Shown here: positions 26,328-34,408 of the stretch, in pieces
How positions within the stretch are numbered: the first letter of the stretch is position 1
How the letters are laid out: each line of letters begins with the position of its first letter
NCBI GenBank assembly: GCA_017434525.1
Contig: JAFRFD010000149.1
Location: 1 to 64,000, forward strand
Origin: Methanobrevibacter sp.
Lineage (GTDB): Archaea > Methanobacteriota > Methanobacteria > Methanobacteriales > Methanobacteriaceae
Reading direction: 5' to 3'
DNA length: 64,000 bases
Translations under genes and position numbers: made by a program
Notes under the pieces: generated by a model
What the model was told of the DNA's origin: nothing
Databases searched by the model: none
Seen by the model: only the letters and a program-made list of their open reading frames with translations

Positions 26328-27263
26328 TTAAATACCAAATTTTTTATTGAAGTATTTTTCTTTAACATCAAAGTTAAGCTCTTCGAGATCTGCACCGTCA
26401 AGAGCCTTTAACAATATTTTATAGCAGGTCTTTTTAGGCACGGTTGTGTTTCTGATATTACATATGTTCCATATTCTATCAAACCTTTTCTTTAAGCTGC
26501 CCATTTCCAACTGTTCCAATACGTTTCTTAAATTAAGGATATTTGCCCTGTTTATTGCATCATAAGTGGCATAGGTCTGGGCATCCATAACAATCGGATT
26601 TAATCCCAAAATGTATCTTTGCAAATCATAATCCAAGAATGAATCATAATCCCCGTCATATGCATAGACATGTGCCTTTGCAGACAATGCATCGATAAAT
26701 ACCAGGAATAAGTTATTGACTAAAGCTCTTGAAAGGATTTCGTCACAGAAGTTAAGGGCTGTTTCTACATTGCCCGCACTGGAACCTTGCACATAGGTCT
26801 CGAAATCCTCAAATCTGAATGCAACAAGTGCAAACATGTACAAATCAATCCATTCATTTTCTTTTAAGAATTCATATGCCTTATCAGTCAATTCCAAATC
26901 ATCATATGATTTTTCCTTATCAACAGCCACGTTTAAATTTCTAGCATCCCTAGCTTCTTTTAATACTGGCAATACCCTTTCCACTAATTCATGTTTTTTT
27001 CCTGAAACTTTCAGTCCATTTTCCCTTAAAATATCTTTAAGCTCGGAAACCACATATTTTTTTGATATTGCCTCAGCAGTTATATCAATGTTGGTTGAAA
27101 CTTGAACTTCCCCTTCAAGATATCCTTCATCAACCAAATATTTAACACAATCATCTCCAGATTCAAAAGTTCCGAATTGATTTTCGTTTAAAATATTCTC
27201 TAGATTATAACCTTTATTTAAATAATTCAAAACATTGAATACTTCTAATTTTTGTTCACTCAC
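26328..27263 (-). CDS. SAP-domain protein
   Basis: 311 residues. A SAP motif (about 72-106, VVSELKDILRENGLKVSGKK then HELVERVL) is a helix-extended loop-helix that binds DNA or chromatin in many proteins. The rest is helical and unassigned; the region 120-300 looks like a degenerate helical-repeat domain with FEDFETYV and LDYDLQRYILGLNPI. The start is a GTG at 27263 preceded by GGGTG. A perfect 8-bp hairpin (TCAGCATC/GATGCTGA, 27285-27309) lies just upstream in the presumed leader. It is directly coupled to the DUF998 gene. Confidence 0.65.
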   Translation of the reverse strand: MSEQKLEVFNVLNYLNKGYNLENILNENQFGTFESGDDCVKYLVDEGYLEGEVQVSTNIDITAEAISKKYVVSELKDILRENGLKVSGKKHELVERVLPVLKEARDARNLNVAVDKEKSYDDLELTDKAYEFLKENEWIDLYMFALVAFRFEDFETYVQGSSAGNVETALNFCDEILSRALVNNLFLVFIDALSAKAHVYAYDGDYDSFLDYDLQRYILGLNPIVMDAQTYATYDAINRANILNLRNVLEQLEMGSLKKRFDRIWNICNIRNTTVPKKTCYKILLKALDGADLEELNFDVKEKYFNKKFGI

Positions 27264-27462
27264 TTAAACACCCTTTATACTTCATCAGCATCCCATTTCA
27301 TGATGCTGAATTTTAAAATTGAACTTTCAATTTAGAAAGCAAATAAATGAAAAAAATAGTTATTTTAAAATTTTAACTATCAATATTACTAATATTTCTT
27401 TTTAGTTAATTTAATGGTTTGCATTAATCCATCTTTTAGGATAATGAAAATTTAAAAAATAA

Positions 27463-27720
27463 TTATGGATTGCATGCCTCATCGGCAGCGCCCATAACCA
27501 CACTGATTTCATCGGAAATATTGATTTCAGATATCTTTTTTGGAGATTCATTTTTAGCATTATAATAAGCCTGAGCGAAGTTCATATTAACAAATACGAC
27601 TTCTTTAAAATCCAAAATGAAGTCATCCCCGTCAATTTTATTTAAAATATCAACCAATTCAATAGCTATTTCATTTGATTCCAAATGAGAACCAAATTCG
27701 CCTCCAACATTAATAAGCAT
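27463..27720 (-). CDS. STAS-like DUF4325 protein
   Basis: 85 residues. The family signature of DUF4325 is visible: GSHLESNEIAIELVDIL and LDFKEVVFVNMNFAQAYYN, where a beta strand ends in a conserved hydrophobic/Asn pair. The STAS-like fold is found in small cytoplasmic proteins often tied to phosphorylation switches or to phage and toxin loci. ATG at 27720 with AGGTG six bases upstream. It stands alone between the SAP gene and the ABC1-kinase gene. Confidence 0.65.
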   Translation of the reverse strand: MLINVGGEFGSHLESNEIAIELVDILNKIDGDDFILDFKEVVFVNMNFAQAYYNAKNESPKKISEINISDEISVVMGAADEACNP

Positions 27721-27832
27721 ATCAACACCTACAATAATATTTAAAATTCATTGCTTTTAAAACATTTGAAAACTTGTCCAAAATGCATGCGAGAAAAATG
27801 GTTCATTTAAGTTAATACTTATTTTGAAAAAA

Positions 27833-27877
27833 AAGGTTAAAAAAAAAGATAATTATGAAGAATAATTCCCCATAATT
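27833..27877 (-). terminator. Terminator after the ABC1/UbiB-like gene
   Basis: A 7-bp stem AATTATG/CATAATT (27851-27857 with 27871-27877) is followed on the minus strand by a run of nine T and then more T. Confidence 0.5.
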
Positions 27878-27883
27878 CAATGC

Positions 27884-29476
27884 TTATAATACGAATTTCT
27901 TAATTCCGACAATACTTAATATTATTGCTATTATATAACCAATTAAGGAAATCACAGGCATGTCGAATGCCATCGGTCCAAAAGAAACTGTTGAAGAACC
28001 TATCAGGAGTGCGCAAACCAATGCAACAATTGAAACCTTATCGTTGATGTCGACTTCAAACTTGAATTTCAATTCTTCATTGTCAATCTTGTGAATGGTT
28101 CTTGTAAGAAGTTTCGGCAATGCCTGAATCATGTGTTCATACAATATTAGGTTGCTTTTCTTGCCTTTCAGATACTCTTTAGGATTGATTCTTTGTCTGG
28201 CGATTTGTCTGGCAATCGGTTCGACTGATGCGAATACATCAATTTCAGGATCCAAATTATGTGCAATGGACTCAACCAGTGTTATTCCCCTTGCCATTGT
28301 AACCAGTTCATTTGGAAGAATGACGCCATATTCCTGCATAAGGCTCATAAGTTCTTCTAAAATTCCATCGAAACGGTTAAGTTCTACACCGAAGTATCTT
28401 CCGAACAAATCATTCAAGTCTCTTTTCAAGGTCCTTGTTTCAATATTATAATCCAGAATGTCCATGTACATTAATTGGTTTATCAATCCGTCAATATCCT
28501 GGTCAACCAGCAATATCATCAGTTCGGAAAGGTTCTTTTTGAATTCCTCATCAAAGACTCCCATCATTCCCAAATCAAGATAACATAAAACATTATCCTC
28601 TAAAATCATTATGTTTCCAGGATGTGGGTCCCCATGGAAAAACCCGTCAATGAACAGCTGCTGTAGATAGGAATCAAGAACATTTTTTGCCAAAAGCTTT
28701 TTATCGAATTCCTCGCCGTCGCTTTCATAAACGTCATTCAGTTTTGTACCCTCAATGAATTCCATTGTTAAGACTTTTGAGGTACAGTATTGGGAATATG
28801 TGGCCGGAATGTGTATCTGAGGATTATCTACAAAATTCATTTCAATGCGTTGCATATTCATGAATTCATTGTTGTAATCGATTTCCTTGTGAATTGAACG
28901 GTCAAATTCATCCATGATTCCCGGTAAATTTAATTTTCTGAGATTGGCCTTCAATTTATCGGCGCGATTGGCAATATATTTCATTATCCTTATGTCAAGG
29001 TCAATCTTATCGGTGATGCCTTCCTTTTGCACTTTAACTGCAACCCTCTCACCTGTAATCAAGTGGGCTTCATGAACCTGCCCTATGGATGCTGTTGCCA
29101 AATGTTCATGTGAAAAGTCTTCAAACAGCTCATCAATGCTTCCGCCAAGTTCCCTTTCGACTATTGTTTTGACCTGATCATAGGATATGGCGGGATTATC
29201 ATCCTGCAGGTTGGCCAATTCGTTTGCAATTTTTTCACCGACAATATCTGGCCTTGTGCTTAATACCTGACCTAACTTAATGAAAGTGGTCCCTAAATCC
29301 TGAAGCATCAATCTTAATTTTACAGGAATTTCATCATCCAGTAATAAATCAGATGTTTCATCACCATCTGTTTTGCGTATTTTACTTTTAACGGTCTGGC
29401 CTAAAATTTCATCAAAGCCATATTTTTTTAAAGCTTCCCTAATTTCGCCCAAACGCTCTTTAGTTTTCTTATCCAT
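27884..29476 (-). CDS. ABC1/UbiB/AarF atypical kinase family protein
   Basis: About 530 residues. Atypical protein-kinase-like fold with C-terminal membrane helices. Conserved family motifs: LQDLGTTFIKLGQVLSTRPD (KxGQ-type motif, about 44-63), GERVAVKVQKEGI with the ATP lysine (about 143-155), FFHGDPHPGNIMIL (about 283-296) and CYLDLGMMGVF (about 302-312). The two membrane helices at the end (about 475-525) anchor it. Bacterial homologues support ubiquinone synthesis; methanogens have no ubiquinone, so an isoprenoid-lipid or quinone-like cofactor role is only a guess. Start ATG 29476. Confidence 0.9.
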   Translation of the reverse strand: MDKKTKERLGEIREALKKYGFDEILGQTVKSKIRKTDGDETSDLLLDDEIPVKLRLMLQDLGTTFIKLGQVLSTRPDIVGEKIANELANLQDDNPAISYDQVKTIVERELGGSIDELFEDFSHEHLATASIGQVHEAHLITGERVAVKVQKEGITDKIDLDIRIMKYIANRADKLKANLRKLNLPGIMDEFDRSIHKEIDYNNEFMNMQRIEMNFVDNPQIHIPATYSQYCTSKVLTMEFIEGTKLNDVYESDGEEFDKKLLAKNVLDSYLQQLFIDGFFHGDPHPGNIMILEDNVLCYLDLGMMGVFDEEFKKNLSELMILLVDQDIDGLINQLMYMDILDYNIETRTLKRDLNDLFGRYFGVELNRFDGILEELMSLMQEYGVILPNELVTMARGITLVESIAHNLDPEIDVFASVEPIARQIARQRINPKEYLKGKKSNLILYEHMIQALPKLLTRTIHKIDNEELKFKFEVDINDKVSIVALVCALLIGSSTVSFGPMAFDMPVISLIGYIIAIILSIVGIKKFVL

Positions 29477-29632
29477 CTTTATCACTTTGATAAGTTAATA
29501 TATAACATGATTTATTTTTTAACTAATATATAATTATAGCAGATTTAATTATTAAAATAGACAATAATTAATATAAATAGGTTAAAATAGATTTCAGTTA
29601 AAAATTAGAAAAAAATTAAAAAAAGAAGGGAA

Positions 29633-29899
29633 TTAAAGTCCCATCGCTTCAAGCATTGATTGGATACCTAAAACAATAATGGCCACACCGCCGAATATTT
29701 CAATATAATCCGCATATTTAATAGCTACTTTTGTTCCATAAGTTCCAATTAATAACCAAATGATTACTGCAACTACACTTAATCCTCCCAATATGTATGG
29801 ATCAACATGTGCAACTGCACCTTGTGAAGCCAAAATTAGGTTTTCGATGTTTCCGAAAATGAGTAAACCTGAGAAAGGTAAGTAAGGTTTTAAATCCAT
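29633..29899 (-). CDS. Small membrane protein, paralogue of its upstream neighbour
   Basis: 88 residues with three hydrophobic segments. The sequence LIFGNIENLILASQG near the N-terminus and IGTYGTKVAIKYADYIEIFGG near the C-terminus are repeated in the neighbouring gene 29901-30188 with about 60% identity by eye. The pattern resembles one half of MntP/LysE/CadD-type cation exporters, which are built of two such halves; two small proteins may assemble into one transporter. Start ATG 29899, overlapping the ribosome-site region of the upstream gene's end. Confidence 0.6.
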   Translation of the reverse strand: MDLKPYLPFSGLLIFGNIENLILASQGAVAHVDPYILGGLSVVAVIIWLLIGTYGTKVAIKYADYIEIFGGVAIIVLGIQSMLEAMGL

Positions 29900-29900
29900 T

Positions 29901-30188
29901 TTATTCACCTCTTTTGTTAGCCCTAATATTTCTTACAGCATCACGAATAGCCATAACACCTAAAATAAAGATTGCAAGACCACCAATGAATGTGATGTAA
30001 TTAGCATACTGTATTGCAAGTTCTGTTGCAACAGTACCAATAAACAACCACAAAATTACTATAATGATACTTAATCCACCTAAGATTTTAGGATCTACAC
30101 CTTCAACAACCCCTTGGGAAGCCAAAATCAAGTTTTCGATATTTCCAAAAATAATTAAACCCACAAAGGGTAAAAACTCTTCTAACAT
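29901..30188 (-). CDS. Small membrane protein, paralogue of its downstream neighbour
   Basis: 95 residues, three hydrophobic segments and a basic C-terminal tail (RNIRANKRGE). Matches the next gene across the whole length: FGNIENLILASQG and ATELAIQYANYITFIGG align with the same positions there. Its stop codon is one base from the neighbour's ATG. The first gene of the pair; upstream lies only the relic at 30229-30330. Transport activity is inference. Confidence 0.6.
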   Translation of the reverse strand: MLEEFLPFVGLIIFGNIENLILASQGVVEGVDPKILGGLSIIIVILWLFIGTVATELAIQYANYITFIGGLAIFILGVMAIRDAVRNIRANKRGE

Positions 30189-30228
30189 ATTTTTTTCACC
30201 ATTTAAACTTTTTAAATAACATATTTGA

Positions 30229-30330
30229 ACCTCCCCATCCTAAAGAGGATGGGGATTCTCGGGCTGTAAGTCTCTTGTGAGTCTTAGAATTACCGAGCTA
30301 TCCCTCTGGGTCTCAGAGTTCATAATTAAT
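30229..30330 (-). mobile_element. IS200/IS605-type right-end relic
   Basis: A hairpin CCCCATCC/GGATGGGG (about 30233-30255) is bounded by AACCT on the plus strand. Read on the minus strand, the sequence ends in GAATCCCCATCC and GGATGGGGAGGTTCAAA, the pattern of TnpB-element right ends in these methanogens as I recall them. The preceding bases can still be read as about 27 open codons ending in a stop inside the hairpin. No tnpB gene remains; the adhesin gene begins about 50 bases away. Confidence 0.5.
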
Positions 30331-30379
30331 TTATTAAATATTTTTATTTTTCATAGATAAATAAAATTATAAAAACCAT

Positions 30380-31903
30380 CTACTTATAAACTTTTGCAAT
30401 TTTTTTATCATGATATTTTCCATAGCTTGCTTGATAGAAAATATTTTTGCCGACTTTGAGCTTTTTCAAGACATCAGAGCCAATGGTAACTTTTGCAATG
30501 CCCTTATAATTGGTTTTTGCTTTGTAGGTTTTACCATTAAAAGTGAAAGTGACTTTTTGATATTTGAGTGGTTTGGAACCGCTTTTAAGTTTTACATATA
30601 AATCAACACTTTTAGCTGATTTTTTAACGGTAACAGTGCTTAAAGTTAATGTATTTTTTAAGGCGCAATTAGTTAGGGTTCCTCCAAAAATCTCATTGCC
30701 AAAGTCTGCCAAATTATCTTTAAAAGTGCATTTTACAGCATTGGCCGCTTCAACTTTAGGTGATCCGGAATATTTAAATCCGTAAATTGCACCACCACGG
30801 TCCTTTGCAACATTTATTGTGAAGACACAATTTTTAATCAGGTTACTGTAAAATTTAACATCAGTTTGCCATTTCCAATTTGCATCATAATGTCCTGCAA
30901 GTTCATGGAATTTGAAGTAAACCGCCCCTCCATAAACGGATGCGGTGTTTTTAGTGAATTGGGAGTATTTGATTACGAGATTTTTAGCTCCATATACTGC
31001 GCCCCCATCTTCATTAGCCTTATTTGAAGTGAATGTGGATGAAACGATTTTTATGTGATTGAATGCATAAATTGCTCCGCCTCCACGTCCTAATGCGACA
31101 TTTTTAGTGAATTCGCAATTGCTTATACTATCAGTTCCAGGCACAAAAGAGAAATCATTTAACAAATCAGAGATAAGTCCCTTTATGTCCAAATCTAGTG
31201 GATTTACATTAGATTTATTGAAGTATGAATCTGCCTTTTCAATATTGCATGAGAAAATCGCACCGGCACTGCCATTAGCTGTGTTTTTATAGAAAACACT
31301 GTCCTTACAATTTAAAGATGCTAAAGAACAGATTGCACCTGCAGTGGTATCAGCGTAATTCCTTTTAAAAGCACAATTGTTAACTGTTAAATCTGCAAAA
31401 TTAACTATTGCTCCACCATAAAGCTTTGTGTACCCGTTCTCAAAAATTATGTTGTTTAATGTTACTTTAACAGAAAAGAAATTAAATAATATTCTGGATT
31501 TGGAAGCGCCATCTAAAGTATGGCCATTTCCATTGATTGTTAAATCTTTTAGAATCAAAATTCCTTGCCCATAATTAAACCCCTCATCATAAACATAATC
31601 CTTTTCAAGATTTATTGTATCTCCGGATGAGGCTTTATATATGATGTTTTGCAATTCTGTAAATGTTCCCACATCACTGCTTGAAACAGAATCCTCTTGA
31701 GAATAAGCAATCAAATCCCCTTCACTAGTGGAAACCAAATCCTCTTGAGGAGAATTAATTAATTCATCATTTGCATCTCCAACCATTGGAGTTTCATGGG
31801 TAGCTATCTCAGTATCATTAATATCACCCGCTACCACACAAGAAATACTAAAAAATATGCAAATAATGAGTGTGAAAATAAATACATTCCTTTTGAAATT
31901 CAT
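30380..31903 (-). CDS. Adhesin-like protein with Chlamydia-type beta-helix repeats
   Basis: 507 residues. Signal peptide (about 1-25, ending CVVAGD), an acidic Ser-rich stretch (30-75), then a right-handed beta-helix (about 85-415) whose rungs carry the Chlamydia polymorphic-outer-membrane signature: GGAIVNFADLTVNNC, GGGAIYAFNHIKIVSS, DGGAVYGAKNLVIKYS and RGGAIYGF. The C-terminus (about 420-507) is an Ig-like module ending with KVTFTFNGKTYKAKTN and a basic tail. Methanobrevibacter genomes carry many such surface proteins, thought to bind host or bacterial glycans. GGAG precedes the ATG. No membrane anchor follows the Ig module, so attachment may be through the pseudomurein. Confidence 0.9.
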   Translation of the reverse strand: MNFKRNVFIFTLIICIFFSISCVVAGDINDTEIATHETPMVGDANDELINSPQEDLVSTSEGDLIAYSQEDSVSSSDVGTFTELQNIIYKASSGDTINLEKDYVYDEGFNYGQGILILKDLTINGNGHTLDGASKSRILFNFFSVKVTLNNIIFENGYTKLYGGAIVNFADLTVNNCAFKRNYADTTAGAICSLASLNCKDSVFYKNTANGSAGAIFSCNIEKADSYFNKSNVNPLDLDIKGLISDLLNDFSFVPGTDSISNCEFTKNVALGRGGGAIYAFNHIKIVSSTFTSNKANEDGGAVYGAKNLVIKYSQFTKNTASVYGGAVYFKFHELAGHYDANWKWQTDVKFYSNLIKNCVFTINVAKDRGGAIYGFKYSGSPKVEAANAVKCTFKDNLADFGNEIFGGTLTNCALKNTLTLSTVTVKKSAKSVDLYVKLKSGSKPLKYQKVTFTFNGKTYKAKTNYKGIAKVTIGSDVLKKLKVGKNIFYQASYGKYHDKKIAKVYK

Positions 31904-32012
31904 GTCAAAACTCCTATTTTTTTAAATATAATTAATATTTTTGCGTTATGAGTATATATTTGTTTTGAGAAAAAAATGAATAAAATTTTGCATTTTTTAA
32001 AAGAATATGAAA

Positions 32013-32103
32013 ATAGTTTTATATATATTTATCTAACAAATATAATATATGAGGTTAGAATTAGAAGCATTAAATTAAAACCTTGTATTATTTAAAAGGT
32101 TTT
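32013..32103 (+). promoter_or_regulatory. Promoter and leader hairpin upstream of yhgE/pip
   Basis: A TATA-like TTTTATATATATTT lies near 32013-32026 in the spacer divergent from the adhesin gene. In the presumed leader AAAACCTT (32077-32084) pairs with AAGGTTTT (32096-32103), followed by more T. This could be an attenuator-like stem. The leader would be about 140 bases, long for an archaeal mRNA. Confidence 0.35.
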
Positions 32104-32182
32104 TGATGATTTTAAATGATGAAGAAAAAATCATTCTTTTAAATCTTCTAATTATTGGCTTAATGGAAAAAAGAGGATTTAA

Positions 32183-33937
32183 ATGAGTAGAAAAGACATT
32201 AATAAAATTGCTGAATTAATGAAAAATGATTTTAAGAGTGCATTTGCAAATCCTATCGTGACAGCTTTATTAATTGGGATAATCATTTTACCTTCACTTT
32301 ATGCTCTCATTAATGTCGAAGCATGTTGGGACCCTTATGAATTGACGGGCAATGTGCCTTTTGCAATAGCAAACTTGGATAATGGGACAACAGTCGAAGG
32401 CAATCCCATGAATATTGGAAATGAACTTGTTAAAGATCTCAAAAATAATACTAAATTTGATTGGACATTTGTAACGGAAGACGAACTGCGGAAAGGCGTT
32501 GAAAGTGGAGAGTATTATGCAGGAATCGTAATACCCAAAAACTTGAGTGAAAATGTCATCTCGATTAAAAGTGATGATCCACAGCAAGCGAAACTTGAAT
32601 ATGTTGTTAACATTAAAGCAAATCCGGTTGCCAATAGATTAACTGATGCCGGAGCCAATGCTGTTTATACATCACTTAACGCTAAAATTGTTGAAATCAT
32701 TGACCTCGCAGCATATGAAAAACTTGGAGAACTGCAGTCAGGCCTTGCTTCAGGAGCTAGTCAACTAGCCAGTGGAGGATCCCAACTTCAATCCGGTGCA
32801 TCACAAGTATCATCAGGAGCAAGCCAAGTATCTTCTGGTGCAGAACAGGTGGCAGAAGGAGCAGCGACCGCCCAAGGATATTCTGAACAGATTATAGAGG
32901 GGGCAGACACCGTCAATACTGCTTCAGAAACAATACAGGAAGCATCAGATGAGATACAAGGAACTGTAGACCCATCATTAATGCCAGACGGCCCGGTAAA
33001 ACAATATGCTGAAGGAAATGCCAAACTTGCAAGCGGCAGCAGCGCTCTTGCTAAAGGTTCATCAGAACTAGCAGGAAAATCAGCAGAACTAGCCGAAGGT
33101 TCAGCAGAACTAGCTGAAGGTTCAACAGCACTGGCTGAAGGATCAGTAAGCCTTGCAGCAGGTGCGCAATTACTTTCAAACGCAGCCGCACAGGCATTGT
33201 TTACAGCATCTTCAGGATTGGCATCAACCGCCGATACACTTTCAGCAATTACCGGAATTAATGAAACCGCACTTGGAGACTATTTCTTTTCACCTATAAA
33301 ATTAGACAGGCATGAAGTATTTTCAGTACCTGATTACGGATCTGCCGTGGCTCCATTTTATATCGTTTTGTCAATGTGGGTCGGTGCTTTAATCACATGT
33401 GTGTTAATAGAACCAAAATCAAGTGTTGGAACTCCATATTCCCCATTTGAAATGTATGCGGGCAAACTTTTAATTTATATAATTTTAAGCATACTTCAGG
33501 CAGGCGTAACACTTATCGGAGCATTTCTCTTAGGAGTCTATGTAACCAATTATCCTCTGTTCATATTCTCGGCAGTGCTGGTATCTGTGGTGTTCATGAT
33601 TTTAATATATTCCATAATTTCCGCTGTCGGTACTGTTGGAAAAGGTGTTGCGGTCCTTCTTTTAGTATTCCAAATATCCGGAACAGGAGGAATATATCCA
33701 ATCCAAATCATGCCTGAATTGTTCCAGGCATTATATCCGTTCCTTCCGATGACATATGCGATTACATTGGTGAGGGAAGCACAGCTTGGTGTGGTTTGGT
33801 CAAATTATTGGCCTGCTTTAATTATTCTTCTGGCCATAGGTATCGTTACAGTCATTGTATGCATAATAATTAAAGAAAAAGCAGATAAGGCATCACACTA
33901 CTTTGAAGAAAAATTACATGAAAGTGACTTGTTCTAG
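32183..33937 (+). CDS. YhgE/Pip family membrane protein
   Basis: 584 residues. An N-terminal membrane helix (about 26-44) and a large extracellular part are followed by about five C-terminal membrane helices (about 395-570) of ABC-2-permease type. The middle (about 195-330) contains a long array of Gly-Ala-Ser heptad-like repeats (ASGASQLASGGSQLQSGASQ and later AELAEGSAELAEGS), typical of YhgE/Pip proteins and predicted to form a rod. Pip is a phage receptor in Lactococcus/Enterococcus, and homologues aid protein or polymer export. ATG with GAGGATTT before it. A 10-bp terminator hairpin overlaps the stop codon. Confidence 0.85.
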   Translation: MSRKDINKIAELMKNDFKSAFANPIVTALLIGIIILPSLYALINVEACWDPYELTGNVPFAIANLDNGTTVEGNPMNIGNELVKDLKNNTKFDWTFVTEDELRKGVESGEYYAGIVIPKNLSENVISIKSDDPQQAKLEYVVNIKANPVANRLTDAGANAVYTSLNAKIVEIIDLAAYEKLGELQSGLASGASQLASGGSQLQSGASQVSSGASQVSSGAEQVAEGAATAQGYSEQIIEGADTVNTASETIQEASDEIQGTVDPSLMPDGPVKQYAEGNAKLASGSSALAKGSSELAGKSAELAEGSAELAEGSTALAEGSVSLAAGAQLLSNAAAQALFTASSGLASTADTLSAITGINETALGDYFFSPIKLDRHEVFSVPDYGSAVAPFYIVLSMWVGALITCVLIEPKSSVGTPYSPFEMYAGKLLIYIILSILQAGVTLIGAFLLGVYVTNYPLFIFSAVLVSVVFMILIYSIISAVGTVGKGVAVLLLVFQISGTGGIYPIQIMPELFQALYPFLPMTYAITLVREAQLGVVWSNYWPALIILLAIGIVTVIVCIIIKEKADKASHYFEEKLHESDLF

Positions 33938-33972
33938 AAGTTGAATATCAACTTCTATTTTCTTATTTTTTT
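33935..33972 (+). terminator. Terminator of yhgE/pip gene
   Basis: A perfect 10-bp stem TAGAAGTTGA/TCAACTTCTA (33935-33944 with 33948-33957) with a 3-base loop is followed by TTTTCTTATTTTTTT. The stop codon TAG forms the first bases of the stem. It may also act for the convergent gene at 33975. Confidence 0.75.
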
Positions 33973-33974
33973 AG

Positions 33975-34337
33975 TTATAATCCTAAAATATCCTTATCAG
34001 GATTGGAATTTTTGAACAGATTGATTTTAACATCCTTGTTCCATGTGAATTTCAAAAGCCCTGCATGAATTATTTTTAAGTCCTCATCTGAAAAACCGTC
34101 CAGATAATATATTTTTCCCCTATGGCCCACATTCATCAAAAATCTGATTAAGTGCCTGTATACCATAACTGAAAAAGGTTTATAGACCACAATATCGTCG
34201 GTAATGTATTCTATTAGCTGTTCAATTTCAAAAACATCCGGAGTTAGGACTTCAACATTGCAGTTTGGGAATTTTTCAGATATTAATGATTCATAATCCA
34301 CAATATCACCGTTACTAATAACTATTATAATATTCAA
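33975..34337 (-). CDS. Hypothetical protein
   Basis: 120 residues, small soluble alpha/beta protein starting from a TTG codon at 34337 (LNIIIVISNGDIV...). The next ATG lies only deep inside the frame. A beta-alpha-beta opening with VISNGD resembles Rossmann-like units, and DDIVVYKPFSVMVYRHLIRF is an amphipathic middle helix. No family recognised. It is convergent with the YhgE gene and divergent from the MATE gene. Confidence 0.45.
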   Translation of the reverse strand: MNIIIVISNGDIVDYESLISEKFPNCNVEVLTPDVFEIEQLIEYITDDIVVYKPFSVMVYRHLIRFLMNVGHRGKIYYLDGFSDEDLKIIHAGLLKFTWNKDVKINLFKNSNPDKDILGL

Positions 34338-34408
34338 TATTTATAATAATAAAGTAAAATTCATAATCAAAATATAGTTACTAGAAAAGTGATAAAATAG
34401 TGATTTAC

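Noticed and set aside
32100..32135. ATGATGA motif upstream of yhgE
   Set aside because: No CTGA boxes follow, so it is not a C/D box RNA.
32750..33180. Dense short repeats in DNA of the YhgE/Pip gene
   Set aside because: They are codons of the Gly-Ala-Ser heptad array of the protein, not a CRISPR or transposon repeat.
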